A stretch of 64,000 nucleotides of DNA from DATFVA01 sp963811905 (GTDB lineage Bacteria; Bacteroidota; Ignavibacteria; Ignavibacteriales; Ignavibacteriaceae). How positions within the stretch are numbered: position 1 is the first letter of the stretch; each line of letters opens with the position of its first letter. This document shows positions 1-6,965 of this stretch, piece by piece. Below the pieces are notes generated by a model. That model worked only from the letters and a program-made list of their open reading frames with translations, did not search any database and was not told the DNA's origin. The stretch is from positions 124,001-188,000 of the forward strand of contig CAWETK010000021.1 in NCBI GenBank assembly GCA_963811905.1, in the 5' to 3' direction. The position numbers and the translations under genes were made by a program.

Positions 1-1
1 G

Positions 2-226
2 ATCTATAAAAAATTCGGCAGGAATGGAACACTCAAAATATTTATACAGCCCAAATCATATGAAACGGCAATTGATCTACTAAGCCTGCATGGATTTACA
101 AGTTCAATGAATGGTAAAGGTATAAAAGTTAAGGTTGATCCTGACTTGAAAATAGAACCTATCAGGCTTTTACTTAACTCAGGACTTGAAATAGAAAATT
201 TTGATTATGAAGTCGAATTATTTTAG
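2..226 (+). CDS. nosF: C-terminal end of an ABC transporter ATPase, probably NosF (partial)
   Basis: The window opens inside an open frame that ends at the TAG at 224-226, giving the last 74 residues of a protein. They hold no Walker motifs, so the ATPase call comes from context: the fragment lies 9 bp upstream of a NosY-type permease and NosL, the usual nosF-nosY-nosL order. The visible part has the charged alternating strand/helix character of the C-terminal extension found after many ABC ATPase domains. NosF would energise NosY during maturation of the copper sites of nitrous oxide reductase. The 5' part lies outside the window, so the identity is inferred. Confidence 0.6.
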   Translation: MYKKFGRNGTLKIFIQPKSYETAIDLLSLHGFTSSMNGKGIKVKVDPDLKIEPIRLLLNSGLEIENFDYEVELF

Positions 227-235
227 GCGGAAGTT

Positions 236-1072
236 ATGAATGTTGATATCAAAACAATCAGTTTAATAGCACAAAAAGAAATCCTTTTTTCCCTCAGAAA
301 TAAATGGTTCCTGATCTACACAATAATATTTGCAATTCTTTCCCTCGGATTATCATTAATCGGTTTATCAGGACTGGAGAATTATGGAGTTTCGGGATTC
401 GGCCGGACAACAGCAAGCCTGATAAATATGATAATTCTTTTTGTGCCGTTGATGGGTCTTACATTAGGAGCAATGAGCATAGCTTATGAACGGGAGAGAG
501 GAACACTTCTTTATATCCTGGCGCAGCCCGTTTCTTACTTTGAAGTAATAATGGGTAAGTTCTTCGGACTGGGAGTTTCAATTCTTGCTTCCCTTGTACT
601 GGGTTTCGGACTTAGCGGATTGATCATCGGTATAAAAGGCGGAACTGCCGATTTGCAGGGATATATGCTCTTCATCCTGCTTACTTTCCTGCTCGCAAAT
701 GTTAACCTTGCCATCGGGATGTTTATTTCAGGGTATTTCAGAAAATATGATACTGCGCTGGGGGTCTCAATTTTTGTCTGGCTCTTTTTTGTGATTTTCA
801 GCGATCTTGGAGTAATAGGGACTTCATTCCTGGTGAATCTGGATATTAATCAGGTATTCCTTCTAACAATTTTCAATCCGATCCAGGTATTTAAGCTGAG
901 TGCTATATTCTCTTTAAGGAACAACCTTGAAATTTTAGGACCAGTAGGAAATTATGTTGTCAGAAATTTCGGGAGCAATCTTCAGTTTTTCCTGGTAGGG
1001 ATTCTCCTTACGCTCACGGTAATTTTTATGTATTTAACTCAAAGCTTATTTAAAAGGAGGGGAGCTGTATGA
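236..1072 (+). CDS. nosY: ABC-2 type permease, NosY-like
   Basis: This 278-residue polytopic membrane protein has about six hydrophobic segments: near residues 24-46, 58-85, 105-133, 142-166, 173-196 and 250-270. The sequence around residues 82-100 (YERERGTLLYILAQPVS) is typical of ABC-2/NosY permeases (Y-E-[RK]-E-x-G-[TS]). NosY is the membrane partner of NosF in the NosDFY transporter, which supplies a sulfur species for N2O reductase metallocentre assembly. The ATG is preceded by GGCGGAAG. Its stop overlaps the start of the next gene (ATGA at 1069-1072), so translation is probably coupled. A generic ABC-2 permease is the alternative, but the neighbour NosL makes NosY more likely. Confidence 0.82.
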   Translation: MNVDIKTISLIAQKEILFSLRNKWFLIYTIIFAILSLGLSLIGLSGLENYGVSGFGRTTASLINMIILFVPLMGLTLGAMSIAYERERGTLLYILAQPVSYFEVIMGKFFGLGVSILASLVLGFGLSGLIIGIKGGTADLQGYMLFILLTFLLANVNLAIGMFISGYFRKYDTALGVSIFVWLFFVIFSDLGVIGTSFLVNLDINQVFLLTIFNPIQVFKLSAIFSLRNNLEILGPVGNYVVRNFGSNLQFFLVGILLTLTVIFMYLTQSLFKRRGAV

Positions 1073-1518
1073 CGAGGATATTAGTCATAGTCCTTCTAGT
1101 TTTACCATACTTCTTAACGGGCTGCAGAAATTCCTCAGCTGATGTTCCTCCGGAAATCATACCGGGACAGGACGCGTGCGATAATTGCTTTATGATTATA
1201 AACGAAAAAAAATATGCTGCAGCTGTTACACTTAATAACGGGGAAGAAAAAAGATTTGATGATATAGGATGCGTCCTTGCCTACAGAGATCAAAATGAAA
1301 AAAACATAATGGATTACTGGGTTTTTGATTTTATCTCGGGTGCGCCTGTCCCTGTTAAGGAAGCTTTTTTTGTAAGATCATCGAGGGAAGTTACTCCAAT
1401 GGGAAGCGGGATACTGGCTTTTTCTAAGAAAGCAGCAGCAGAAACTTTCGCAGGGCGGGAGAACTCAAAGGTCTTGATTTTTAATGAATTAACTAATAAT
1501 AATTTAACCAAGGAGTAA
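1069..1518 (+). CDS. nosL: NosL family copper-binding lipoprotein
   Basis: This 149-residue exported lipoprotein has a hydrophobic signal ending in the lipobox LTGC, with the lipidated Cys near residue 19. It carries the NosL metal-binding signature DxCxxCxM (DACDNCFM, about residues 35-42) and the family-typical TPMGSGILAF stretch at about residues 110-119. NosL is a Cu(I)-binding chaperone that delivers copper to nitrous oxide reductase at the outer or periplasmic face. It overlaps nosY by 4 bp and has a strong AAAGGAGGGG ribosome-binding site just upstream. An AAGGAG site for the following cytochrome gene lies at its 3' end, so all four genes probably form one transcript. Confidence 0.88.
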   Translation: MTRILVIVLLVLPYFLTGCRNSSADVPPEIIPGQDACDNCFMIINEKKYAAAVTLNNGEEKRFDDIGCVLAYRDQNEKNIMDYWVFDFISGAPVPVKEAFFVRSSREVTPMGSGILAFSKKAAAETFAGRENSKVLIFNELTNNNLTKE

Positions 1519-1522
1519 AAAA

Positions 1523-1921
1523 ATGTTCCTGAAAAAAATGTATGTTACAGCTGCTGTTGTTGCTTTAGCCTTTCTCTATTTTAATTGCGGAGGAAATGAA
1601 GATTCCGGTCAGTCGCAGCAGGAGATTTCTGCTCTAAAAGGAAATCCTGCTGAAGGACAAAAATATTTCGCTCAAACCTGTTCTGCATGCCATGGAATGG
1701 ATGCTAAAGGGCTCCCGAAGCTTGGTAAGGATCTTACAACCAGCGCCTTCCTGGCCAGTGAATCGGATGCTGAGCTGCTTGGATTCCTTAAACAGGGCAG
1801 GCTATCGACTGACCCGCTGAACACTACCGGTGTTTCGATGCCTCCGAAAGGCGGAAACCCGGCTTTTAATGAGCAGCAGTTATCCGATATAATTTCATAC
1901 CTGAGACAAATTCATCAATAA
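1523..1921 (+). CDS. Exported c-type cytochrome (class I), probable lipoprotein
   Basis: This 132-residue protein has a hydrophobic leader and a lipobox-like FNCGG (Cys near residue 22), so it is probably anchored. One haem site, CSACH, lies at about residues 52-56, and a downstream Met in a MPPKGG context (about residue 107) is the likely sixth ligand. This is a monohaem class I cytochrome c fold of normal size. It follows nosL by 4 bp with AAGGAG in front. In clade II-type nos clusters such small cytochromes carry electrons from the quinol side to NosZ, and that is the inferred role here. A perfect hairpin follows about 40 bp after the stop. Confidence 0.85.
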   Translation: MFLKKMYVTAAVVALAFLYFNCGGNEDSGQSQQEISALKGNPAEGQKYFAQTCSACHGMDAKGLPKLGKDLTTSAFLASESDAELLGFLKQGRLSTDPLNTTGVSMPPKGGNPAFNEQQLSDIISYLRQIHQ

Positions 1922-1962
1922 TAATATGGCTGCCTTAAATAGGATGTGCTAAATTTCGTTCC

Positions 1963-2002
1963 GGTTAACTGTGCTTACCTTTCCTTGTAAGCACAGTTAA
2001 CC
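1963..2002 (+). terminator. Perfect 16-bp inverted repeat after the nos module
   Basis: GGTTAACTGTGCTTAC (1963-1978) pairs perfectly with 1987-2002 across an 8-nt pyrimidine-rich loop. It starts 41 bp after the cytochrome stop codon and is the natural end of the nos transcript. There is no long T run after it, so it may act as an RNA-stabilising 3' hairpin or a bidirectional stop rather than a classic intrinsic terminator. No other features are seen in the 209-bp gap apart from AT-rich DNA before the next gene. Confidence 0.6.
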
Positions 2003-2130
2003 AGTTAATCAATATTAAAAACCTTCTTCCGGAAGATGCTGGAATGAGGCGGCAGTCCGCATTAATATATTTCCGCATATTACATTTTTATATATTTATG
2101 GATGATTTTAAAATATACCCATAATTTATC

Positions 2131-2796
2131 TTGAATAACCTCGACGGTATTGTTTCTCTTTTGATTGCGTGCATTGAAATTGTGCTTCTGGTAAACCTGG
2201 TGGTATTTGCCGATAAGAATAAAGAAAATATTCTTATTTACTTTATGATCCTTCTACTTGCAGGATACCAGGTTTTTGAATACCTGATATGCGGGATAGG
2301 ACTTGAATCATCCTTTATGGCGTATCTTGCCTTTGCAGTCATTTCGTTCCTGCCTCCGCTTAGTTTCCTGCTTGTTTTTAGTCATCTGAAAATCAAAAGC
2401 AAAGCCAAGCCGCTGATCTTTCTTCCGGCAATATTTTTTATCATTTATTACGGCTCTGTAATAAATGAGTTTGCAGTGGTTAAGTGTTCTGTTCTTTATG
2501 CTTCCTATAATTATCCTCTCGGTACTCTGTTCGGTGCATTTTACTACCTCCCGATCTTTATCTCATTTTTCTTATTATACCGTAACCTTAATGACAGGAC
2601 TATACCTGTAAAACAGACACGGCTTTTAATAATTGGTCACTATTTTATAATTGTCCCGGTTGTAGCATCATTTATCCTTCTTTTATTAAATTTGCCGGGT
2701 TTACTTGGTGTTATAGAGAGTATCCTCTGCAAGTTCGCATTCGGCTACGCGGCTGTGCTGGGGTTTTTTACCTTAAATAATAAGAATACACAATGA
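2131..2796 (+). CDS. Uncharacterised multi-pass membrane protein
   Basis: This 221-residue protein is almost entirely hydrophobic, with about seven predicted membrane segments (roughly residues 7-27, 34-52, 60-85, 90-108, 128-148, 165-190 and 195-215). The layout resembles the seven-helix N-terminal sensor regions found on some bacterial signalling proteins, but no output domain is attached. The start is a TTG with no convincing ribosome-binding site, so the N-terminus is uncertain. The 3' end overlaps the next gene by 4 bp (ATGA), so the pair is probably cotranslated and may work together. I do not recognise the family and assign no function. Confidence 0.6.
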   Translation: MNNLDGIVSLLIACIEIVLLVNLVVFADKNKENILIYFMILLLAGYQVFEYLICGIGLESSFMAYLAFAVISFLPPLSFLLVFSHLKIKSKAKPLIFLPAIFFIIYYGSVINEFAVVKCSVLYASYNYPLGTLFGAFYYLPIFISFFLLYRNLNDRTIPVKQTRLLIIGHYFIIVPVVASFILLLLNLPGLLGVIESILCKFAFGYAAVLGFFTLNNKNTQ

Positions 2797-3125
2797 ATGA
2801 GATCATCCTGAATATATATCTTATTATTAATAATAATATCGTAGAGGAGTTCCGCGCTGTTGCTTATGAGAGGGAGGGCGGCGATGATAATAAGATTAAG
2901 TATCTGAAGAGCCGGGCTAAGGATGATTTTGATTCAGCCTACCGTTTCGATGCACCGAAGGATAAGTACGGCAGGTTTATGAACTATAGCCGCTTCTCCA
3001 AGCTTGAGAAGAGAGGTATGCAGTTTCAGTTGTTCGAGGAGATCTTTTCAAATTTTAATTTGCCTGAGAGTCCTCTTATCTGCGTTACTCCTGTAGTCGA
3101 CGGTAAGATCCTCGCAGGGGAATAG
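2793..3125 (+). CDS. Small charged protein of unknown function, coupled to the upstream membrane protein
   Basis: This 110-residue protein starts at the ATG inside the ATGA overlap with the preceding membrane protein. It has a hydrophobic start (about residues 1-15), then a strongly charged middle rich in Lys, Asp, Glu and Arg (about residues 20-80). The C-terminus is mildly hydrophobic and ends in Asp-Gly-Lys-Ile. No Cys pairs, nucleotide-binding loops or known motifs are visible. The 4-bp overlap suggests a soluble partner for the seven-helix protein. Codon use looks normal for the neighbourhood. The family is not recognised. Confidence 0.55.
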   Translation: MNEIILNIYLIINNNIVEEFRAVAYEREGGDDNKIKYLKSRAKDDFDSAYRFDAPKDKYGRFMNYSRFSKLEKRGMQFQLFEEIFSNFNLPESPLICVTPVVDGKILAGE

Positions 3126-3150
3126 ATCACAATTAAGTCCTTTAATAAAA

Positions 3151-5253
3151 ATGAAATTATATTCGATAATAAGCTGTGTGCTTTTAACCGTATTAATTAG
3201 CAATAAAATAACAGGTAGTGAATTGTTTGTCACTGATAAAACAAAAATAAAGAGAAGTAAAAAGCAGATCGCATTCCTTAATCATCTTGAGGAACTTGAT
3301 AAATACTATTCCGATAAAAAACTCGGTTCTTTTGTGGAGAATGGAAGTACGATCTTCCGTGTTTTCTCTACTTCGGCTGAGAAAATCTCTCTTGTTGTTT
3401 TTAAAGAACCTTCGGATGAGCAGGGAACCGAATATGCAATGACGAAGGATGAAAACTGCGTGTGGGAGATTTCGGTTGATAGCGAGCTCTATGGAAAATA
3501 TTATAATTATAAGGTTCAGCAGCCGGGAGAGAACCCTGTACTGTGTATCGATCCATACTCGAAGGCAGTTGCTTCTTACAATACTTATTTCACACCGAGA
3601 CATTCGATTGTAGTGAAGGAAGGTGATTACAACTGGGAAGGCGACGAGTGGATTAAACGCGACTGGCGTGATCTTGTCATTTATGAGATGCATGTCAGGG
3701 ATATGACCGAAGATAAAAGCTCAGGTGTCTCGGAGAGAGGAACCTACCTTGGGTTAACAGAGAAAGAGAAAACCGGGGGATTAAGCTACATTAAAAATCT
3801 TGGCGTTAATACGGTTGAACTGCTTCCGTCGCAGGAGTTTGCAAATATTGAAAGTCCTTACAGGGATACTCTTAACGGACGGTTCAATTCCTGGAATCCT
3901 TATGAAAGGAATCACTGGGGGTATATGACGGCGGCTTTCTTTGCGCCTGAATCTTATTACAGCGAAAGAACAGACCAGATAAGTTGGAATACCTGGAGCG
4001 GAACAACTGCAAAGCCGGTAAACGATTTCAAGGATATGGTAAAGGCATTTCATAAAGAGGGTATTGCCGTGATGATGGATGTGGTTTATAATCATTTATC
4101 GGAATATGAAACCGGAAACCTGAAGGAGATTGATGAGGATTATTACTTCCGGTTCGATGAGAACGGTCATTTTATTTCGCAGAGCGGTACCGGGAATGAC
4201 ATTAAGACCGAAAGGCCTATGATGCGCAGAATGATTGTTGAAAGCATCCTGTACTGGATGAAGGAATATCATATAGACGGCTTCAGGTTCGACCTCGGGA
4301 AGCTGATCGATTGGGAGACAATTGAGACAATTATAACTGAAGCAAAGAAAATAAATCCCGCCGTTGTAATTGTATGTGAACCCTGGGGCGGAGGTTATGA
4401 TCCTGCCGGATTTTCTTTGAGAGGATGGGGTTCGTGGAATGACCAGATACGCAATGGTGTGAAGGGTGAGAATCCTGTAAACGGATTGGGATGGCTATTC
4501 GGTAAATGGTACGGCGATAATGATCCCGGCAGAATTAAAAGCTACGTTAACGGCACTCTTGTAAGGGATACGCTCGGTTTGTTTCAGAAGAAAGAACATT
4601 CTGTTAACTACCTTGAGTCGCATGACGGCTATACGCTGGGCGATTTTATCCGCATAGGACTCAGGAACATGAAGCCTGACGAAGTGATTACGGATGTATA
4701 TAATAATGCGAAACTCGCTCCTGAGCAGCTGAAGCTTAATAAGCTTGGGGCTCTTTTCCTTCTTACCTCGCAGGGAATGACTATGATACACTCGGGCCAG
4801 GAATTTGCGCGAAGCAAAGTGATCCCGAAGGATGTAAATGCGGATGATCCTGAAAAGGGAAGAGTAGATTACAACAGCTACAACAAGGATGATGAAACAA
4901 ATTATATAAACTATGAATATGCTGAGATGAATAATGAGCTTGTAGATTATTATAAGGGGTTGATATCGCTGAGGAATAAATACGATGCATTCAGAAGGGC
5001 CGGGTATGAGGATATTACTTTCTATGATATCAGGGATAACCAGTTTGCTCTGGGATATCATATTAAATATAACGGCGATGAATTTATCGTCCTTTTCAAC
5101 GCCCATCCCGACAGTGATGAGGAGTTCCACCTGCCAAAAGGCGAATGGGAAGTGCTTGCGTCGCCGGAAAAAGCCGGAACGGAACCGCAGGGAAGCGTGG
5201 TAATGGAGCTTGAGGTCCAGCCCTCCTCGGGTTTTGTGCTGAAGAAAAAGTAA
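3151..5253 (+). CDS. Exported GH13 alpha-glucan debranching enzyme (pullulanase/isoamylase type)
   Basis: This 700-residue protein has a short signal peptide (about residues 1-22), an N-terminal CBM48-like beta domain (about 60-160) and a GH13 TIM barrel (about 175-600). The catalytic regions are visible: region I with MMDVVYNH (about residues 308-315), region II GFRFD with nucleophile Asp381, region III with acid/base Glu410 (VCEPWGGG), and region IV SHDG with transition-state Asp492. The C-terminal beta domain ends near residue 700. The NHWGYMTAAFFAPE stretch replaces the YNWGYDP box of classic type I pullulanases, so isoamylase/debranching or maltogenic action is possible. It should cleave alpha-1,6 or related linkages in glycogen, starch or pullulan outside the cytoplasm. 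Substrate specificity cannot be read from the sequence. Confidence 0.85.
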   Translation: MKLYSIISCVLLTVLISNKITGSELFVTDKTKIKRSKKQIAFLNHLEELDKYYSDKKLGSFVENGSTIFRVFSTSAEKISLVVFKEPSDEQGTEYAMTKDENCVWEISVDSELYGKYYNYKVQQPGENPVLCIDPYSKAVASYNTYFTPRHSIVVKEGDYNWEGDEWIKRDWRDLVIYEMHVRDMTEDKSSGVSERGTYLGLTEKEKTGGLSYIKNLGVNTVELLPSQEFANIESPYRDTLNGRFNSWNPYERNHWGYMTAAFFAPESYYSERTDQISWNTWSGTTAKPVNDFKDMVKAFHKEGIAVMMDVVYNHLSEYETGNLKEIDEDYYFRFDENGHFISQSGTGNDIKTERPMMRRMIVESILYWMKEYHIDGFRFDLGKLIDWETIETIITEAKKINPAVVIVCEPWGGGYDPAGFSLRGWGSWNDQIRNGVKGENPVNGLGWLFGKWYGDNDPGRIKSYVNGTLVRDTLGLFQKKEHSVNYLESHDGYTLGDFIRIGLRNMKPDEVITDVYNNAKLAPEQLKLNKLGALFLLTSQGMTMIHSGQEFARSKVIPKDVNADDPEKGRVDYNSYNKDDETNYINYEYAEMNNELVDYYKGLISLRNKYDAFRRAGYEDITFYDIRDNQFALGYHIKYNGDEFIVLFNAHPDSDEEFHLPKGEWEVLASPEKAGTEPQGSVVMELEVQPSSGFVLKKK

Positions 5254-5311
5254 GCATCTTGAATCCTTTTCAGGGTTCCTGGTATGTCATCCGGTGAAGT
5301 TGCGACATATC

Positions 5312-5695
5312 CTAACCTCCAGGATCGTAAAACGAATCCATTAAGAAACCAAATGTAAGTACACTTATAAAAAGAATTCCTACAGAAGCAAATAAAGTTG
5401 AAACAAGATCAAATTTGGTTACATAGACCTTATTTATTTCTGACAGGTTGAAATATTCTTCTTTTGTACCTTGTTTTACATAAATGGAACTATCTGTAAG
5501 AAATTCCATAATATCCTGCTCATCCAGCTTTATTATCTTTTTATTCTTTAATTCAACTTTTGTTACACCCGAAAGGCTTGCTTTCTTTGGATCAGCATTT
5601 GAAACCTCATAATAAGAATAGCAGCTATAGTTAACAAACGAGAACAGCAGCAAAATAATCAGATGTTTTTTAGTTATAGGGTAATGGTTAGTCAC
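5312..5695 (-). CDS. Small predicted lipoprotein with C-terminal membrane segment, unknown function
   Basis: From a GTG at 5695 this gives a 127-residue protein with a standard lipoprotein signal: basic N-region, LLLFSF core and lipobox VNYSC, with Cys near residue 25. An ATG at 5740 in the same frame would add 15 residues and make an unusually long signal. The GTG start is preferred on that basis, though neither start has a strong ribosome-binding site. The middle is Lys- and Glu-rich, and a hydrophobic stretch near the C-terminus (about residues 95-118) may span the membrane. The family is not recognised. It converges with the debranching enzyme and is transcribed away from the 11-bp repeat array. 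Confidence 0.5.
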   Translation of the reverse strand: MTNHYPITKKHLIILLLFSFVNYSCYSYYEVSNADPKKASLSGVTKVELKNKKIIKLDEQDIMEFLTDSSIYVKQGTKEEYFNLSEINKVYVTKFDLVSTLFASVGILFISVLTFGFLMDSFYDPGG

Positions 5696-5838
5696 AGGTC
5701 CCGCTTTTTTAGTTTGATAAATTCCGAAATCAGGAATCATAAAATAATTAAAGTGGTAATTATTTGAAAATCACATTAAACTAATATTTAAGCCCAAACC
5801 TATCAATAAATGGATAATATTTGGACAGAACTAAAAGA

Positions 5839-5915
5839 GTATTTAGAACGTATTCAGAATGTATTCAAGACGTATTCAGGACGTATTCAGGACGTATTCA
5901 GATCGTAGGTATGAC
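5839..5915 (+). repeat. Intergenic 11-bp tandem array 1 (core CGTATTCA)
   Basis: Seven consecutive units of exactly 11 bp run from 5839. They include GTATTCAGAAT (5850), GTATTCAAGAC (5861), GTATTCAGGAC (5872 and 5883), GTATTCAGATC (5894) and a decayed last unit (5905). The unit can be written as CGTATTCA plus a 3-bp variable spacer. The array lies in the 302-bp divergent gap between the lipoprotein (-) and the Cys-Pro-Tyr repeat protein (+), about 127 bp before the latter's start. It is related to arrays at 34819-34917 (opposite strand) and 56017-56104. Nothing else is seen in this gap. Confidence 0.85.
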
Positions 5916-6042
5916 GGAGTATTTCCAGGTTGTATTGCCAGGGGAACCAGGATGTGACATCAGAGAGATTATTGTTGCATTCAGGATAATATTTGTTATT
6001 TTACAATAAAGAATTCCCTTTACAACAAAAGAACGGTGTTAT

Positions 6043-6411
6043 ATGAAAAAGTTTTCATTAGTTCTTATGGCATTTATTTTAACATTAACATTTACAGCTT
6101 CGGATATAGTTATTGAAAAGGGGAATAAACCAGACGCTGCAAAGAAATGTCCTTACCTTGAAAACCATCAATTAAATAATTCACAGCTGCAATGTCCCTA
6201 TCTAAGCAGAACGGACAAGGGAAACTCAGCATGTCCTTATATGAAAGAGAACAGTGAAGCGCAGAACGGATGTCCTTATCTTGAAGGACAGACAGACGAT
6301 TATCCCTACCTCAACGGAAATTCAGGTGAATGTCCGTATTTAAAACGGCATGGTGAAGAGGTACTCAGGGTGATCGAAACACACCCGCTTCCTGAAGGTA
6401 AAAATACATGA
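6043..6411 (+). CDS. Exported Cys-Pro-Tyr (CPYL) repeat protein
   Basis: This 122-residue protein has a clear signal peptide (about residues 1-20). The mature part carries six spaced copies of a C-P-Y-[L/M] tetrapeptide: CPYLE, CPYLS, CPYMK, CPYLE, a decayed YPYLN in which Cys became Tyr, and CPYLK, spread over about residues 36-105 at 10-17-residue spacing. There is no other fold signature. Cys-Pro dipeptides act as haem-regulatory ligands in several families, so haem or metal binding, or a disulfide-rich shell, is possible. That is inference. It is the first gene of a run of small exported proteins and a probable outer-membrane barrel. The ribosome-binding site is weak. Confidence 0.7.
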   Translation: MKKFSLVLMAFILTLTFTASDIVIEKGNKPDAAKKCPYLENHQLNNSQLQCPYLSRTDKGNSACPYMKENSEAQNGCPYLEGQTDDYPYLNGNSGECPYLKRHGEEVLRVIETHPLPEGKNT

Positions 6412-6423
6412 GGGGGAGAGCGT

Positions 6424-6479
6424 GGTCGTTGGTCACGAGTAATTAGTCATTAGTAATTGGTAATTAGTCATTGGTCATT
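6424..6479 (+). repeat. Heptamer tandem array
   Basis: Eight consecutive 7-bp units run from 6424: GGTCGTT, GGTCACG, AGTAATT, AGTCATT, AGTAATT, GGTAATT, AGTCATT and GGTCATT, with consensus RGT(A/C)ATT. The array starts 13 bp after the stop of the CPYL protein and lies before the next exported protein. It is distinct in period and sequence from the 11-bp arrays. It may be a slippage-derived array. Confidence 0.75.
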
Positions 6480-6552
6480 GGGGGAAGGTGGGGATTCCGG
6501 AAGAAGCGGATCTGCTTAACTTGTTTATTGAGTGTCTACATATTCCAATCTT

Positions 6553-6588
6553 CGACCATATGGTCGCCTTCACGACTCTTAAAGTCGT
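6553..6588 (+). repeat. Two short palindromes in the leader region of the next gene
   Basis: CGACCATATGGTCG (6553-6566) is a perfect 14-bp palindrome. It is followed by ACGACT (6572-6577) pairing with AGTCGT (6583-6588) over a 5-nt loop. They lie about 90-120 bp before the start of the small exported protein and could be an operator or small RNA hairpins. No function is assigned. Confidence 0.45.
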
Positions 6589-6674
6589 TTACTGCGGGAA
6601 ATTCCGTCTTTATTAAGCTATTCTTTCATCAATTAACCGGCACTCTGTTTGTGTTATTATTTGCGGAGGTTAAT

Positions 6675-6965
6675 ATGAAGACACTTATATCCGCCGCAAT
6701 ATTGTTCATCCTTTTCTCTGTTCCTGCTTCAGCGCAGGAAGGCGACAGTACACAGACTCGCAGTAAGGAAGCTGTGAAAACGGAGGAAAGAGTAAAAGAG
6801 ACAGTAACAAACCGGAAACGTAATAAAGACGTATTCATTGATAAAGACGGTGATGGAATTTGCGATCAGCGTGTTAAAGGGTTACTGCTTGAAAAACTGA
6901 GGAAACGGCACAGGGCAGGACAGAGCGGTGGTAGCGGACACCAGGGCGGACGGGGGCGGCAATGA
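6675..6965 (+). CDS. Small exported protein with a Ca-binding-like Asp loop and Gly-rich tail
   Basis: The frame is open from 6471, but the ATG at 6675 has GGAGG five bases upstream and starts a clean signal peptide (about residues 1-22, cut after SAQA-like ASAQ), so it is chosen. The 96-residue product has a charged Lys/Glu-rich middle, then FIDKDGDGICDQR. This matches a DxDxDGxxD calcium loop as in dockerin, thrombospondin-3 or EF-hand repeats. It ends in a short Gly/Arg/His-rich tail. The gene at 11684 encodes a protein of the same plan, so the two are probably paralogues. Its stop codon is immediately followed by the reading frame of the barrel protein. The function is unknown. Confidence 0.65.
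   Translation: MKTLISAAILFILFSVPASAQEGDSTQTRSKEAVKTEERVKETVTNRKRNKDVFIDKDGDGICDQRVKGLLLEKLRKRHRAGQSGGSGHQGGRGRQ

Noticed and set aside
4495..5130. 211-residue minus-strand reading frame inside the GH13 gene
   Set aside because: Antisense shadow of a gene with clear catalytic motifs; no ribosome-binding site.
5821..6009. 62-residue plus-strand reading frame over array 1
   Set aside because: It exists because an 11-bp repeat without stops is open in all frames. It starts inside the array region, has no ribosome-binding site and its sequence is just the translated repeat.
6637..6653. Second sigma-54-like element (CCGGCAC-N5-TTGTG) before the 6675 gene
   Set aside because: The -12 part lacks GC, and the predicted start would fall inside the ribosome-binding site of the gene.
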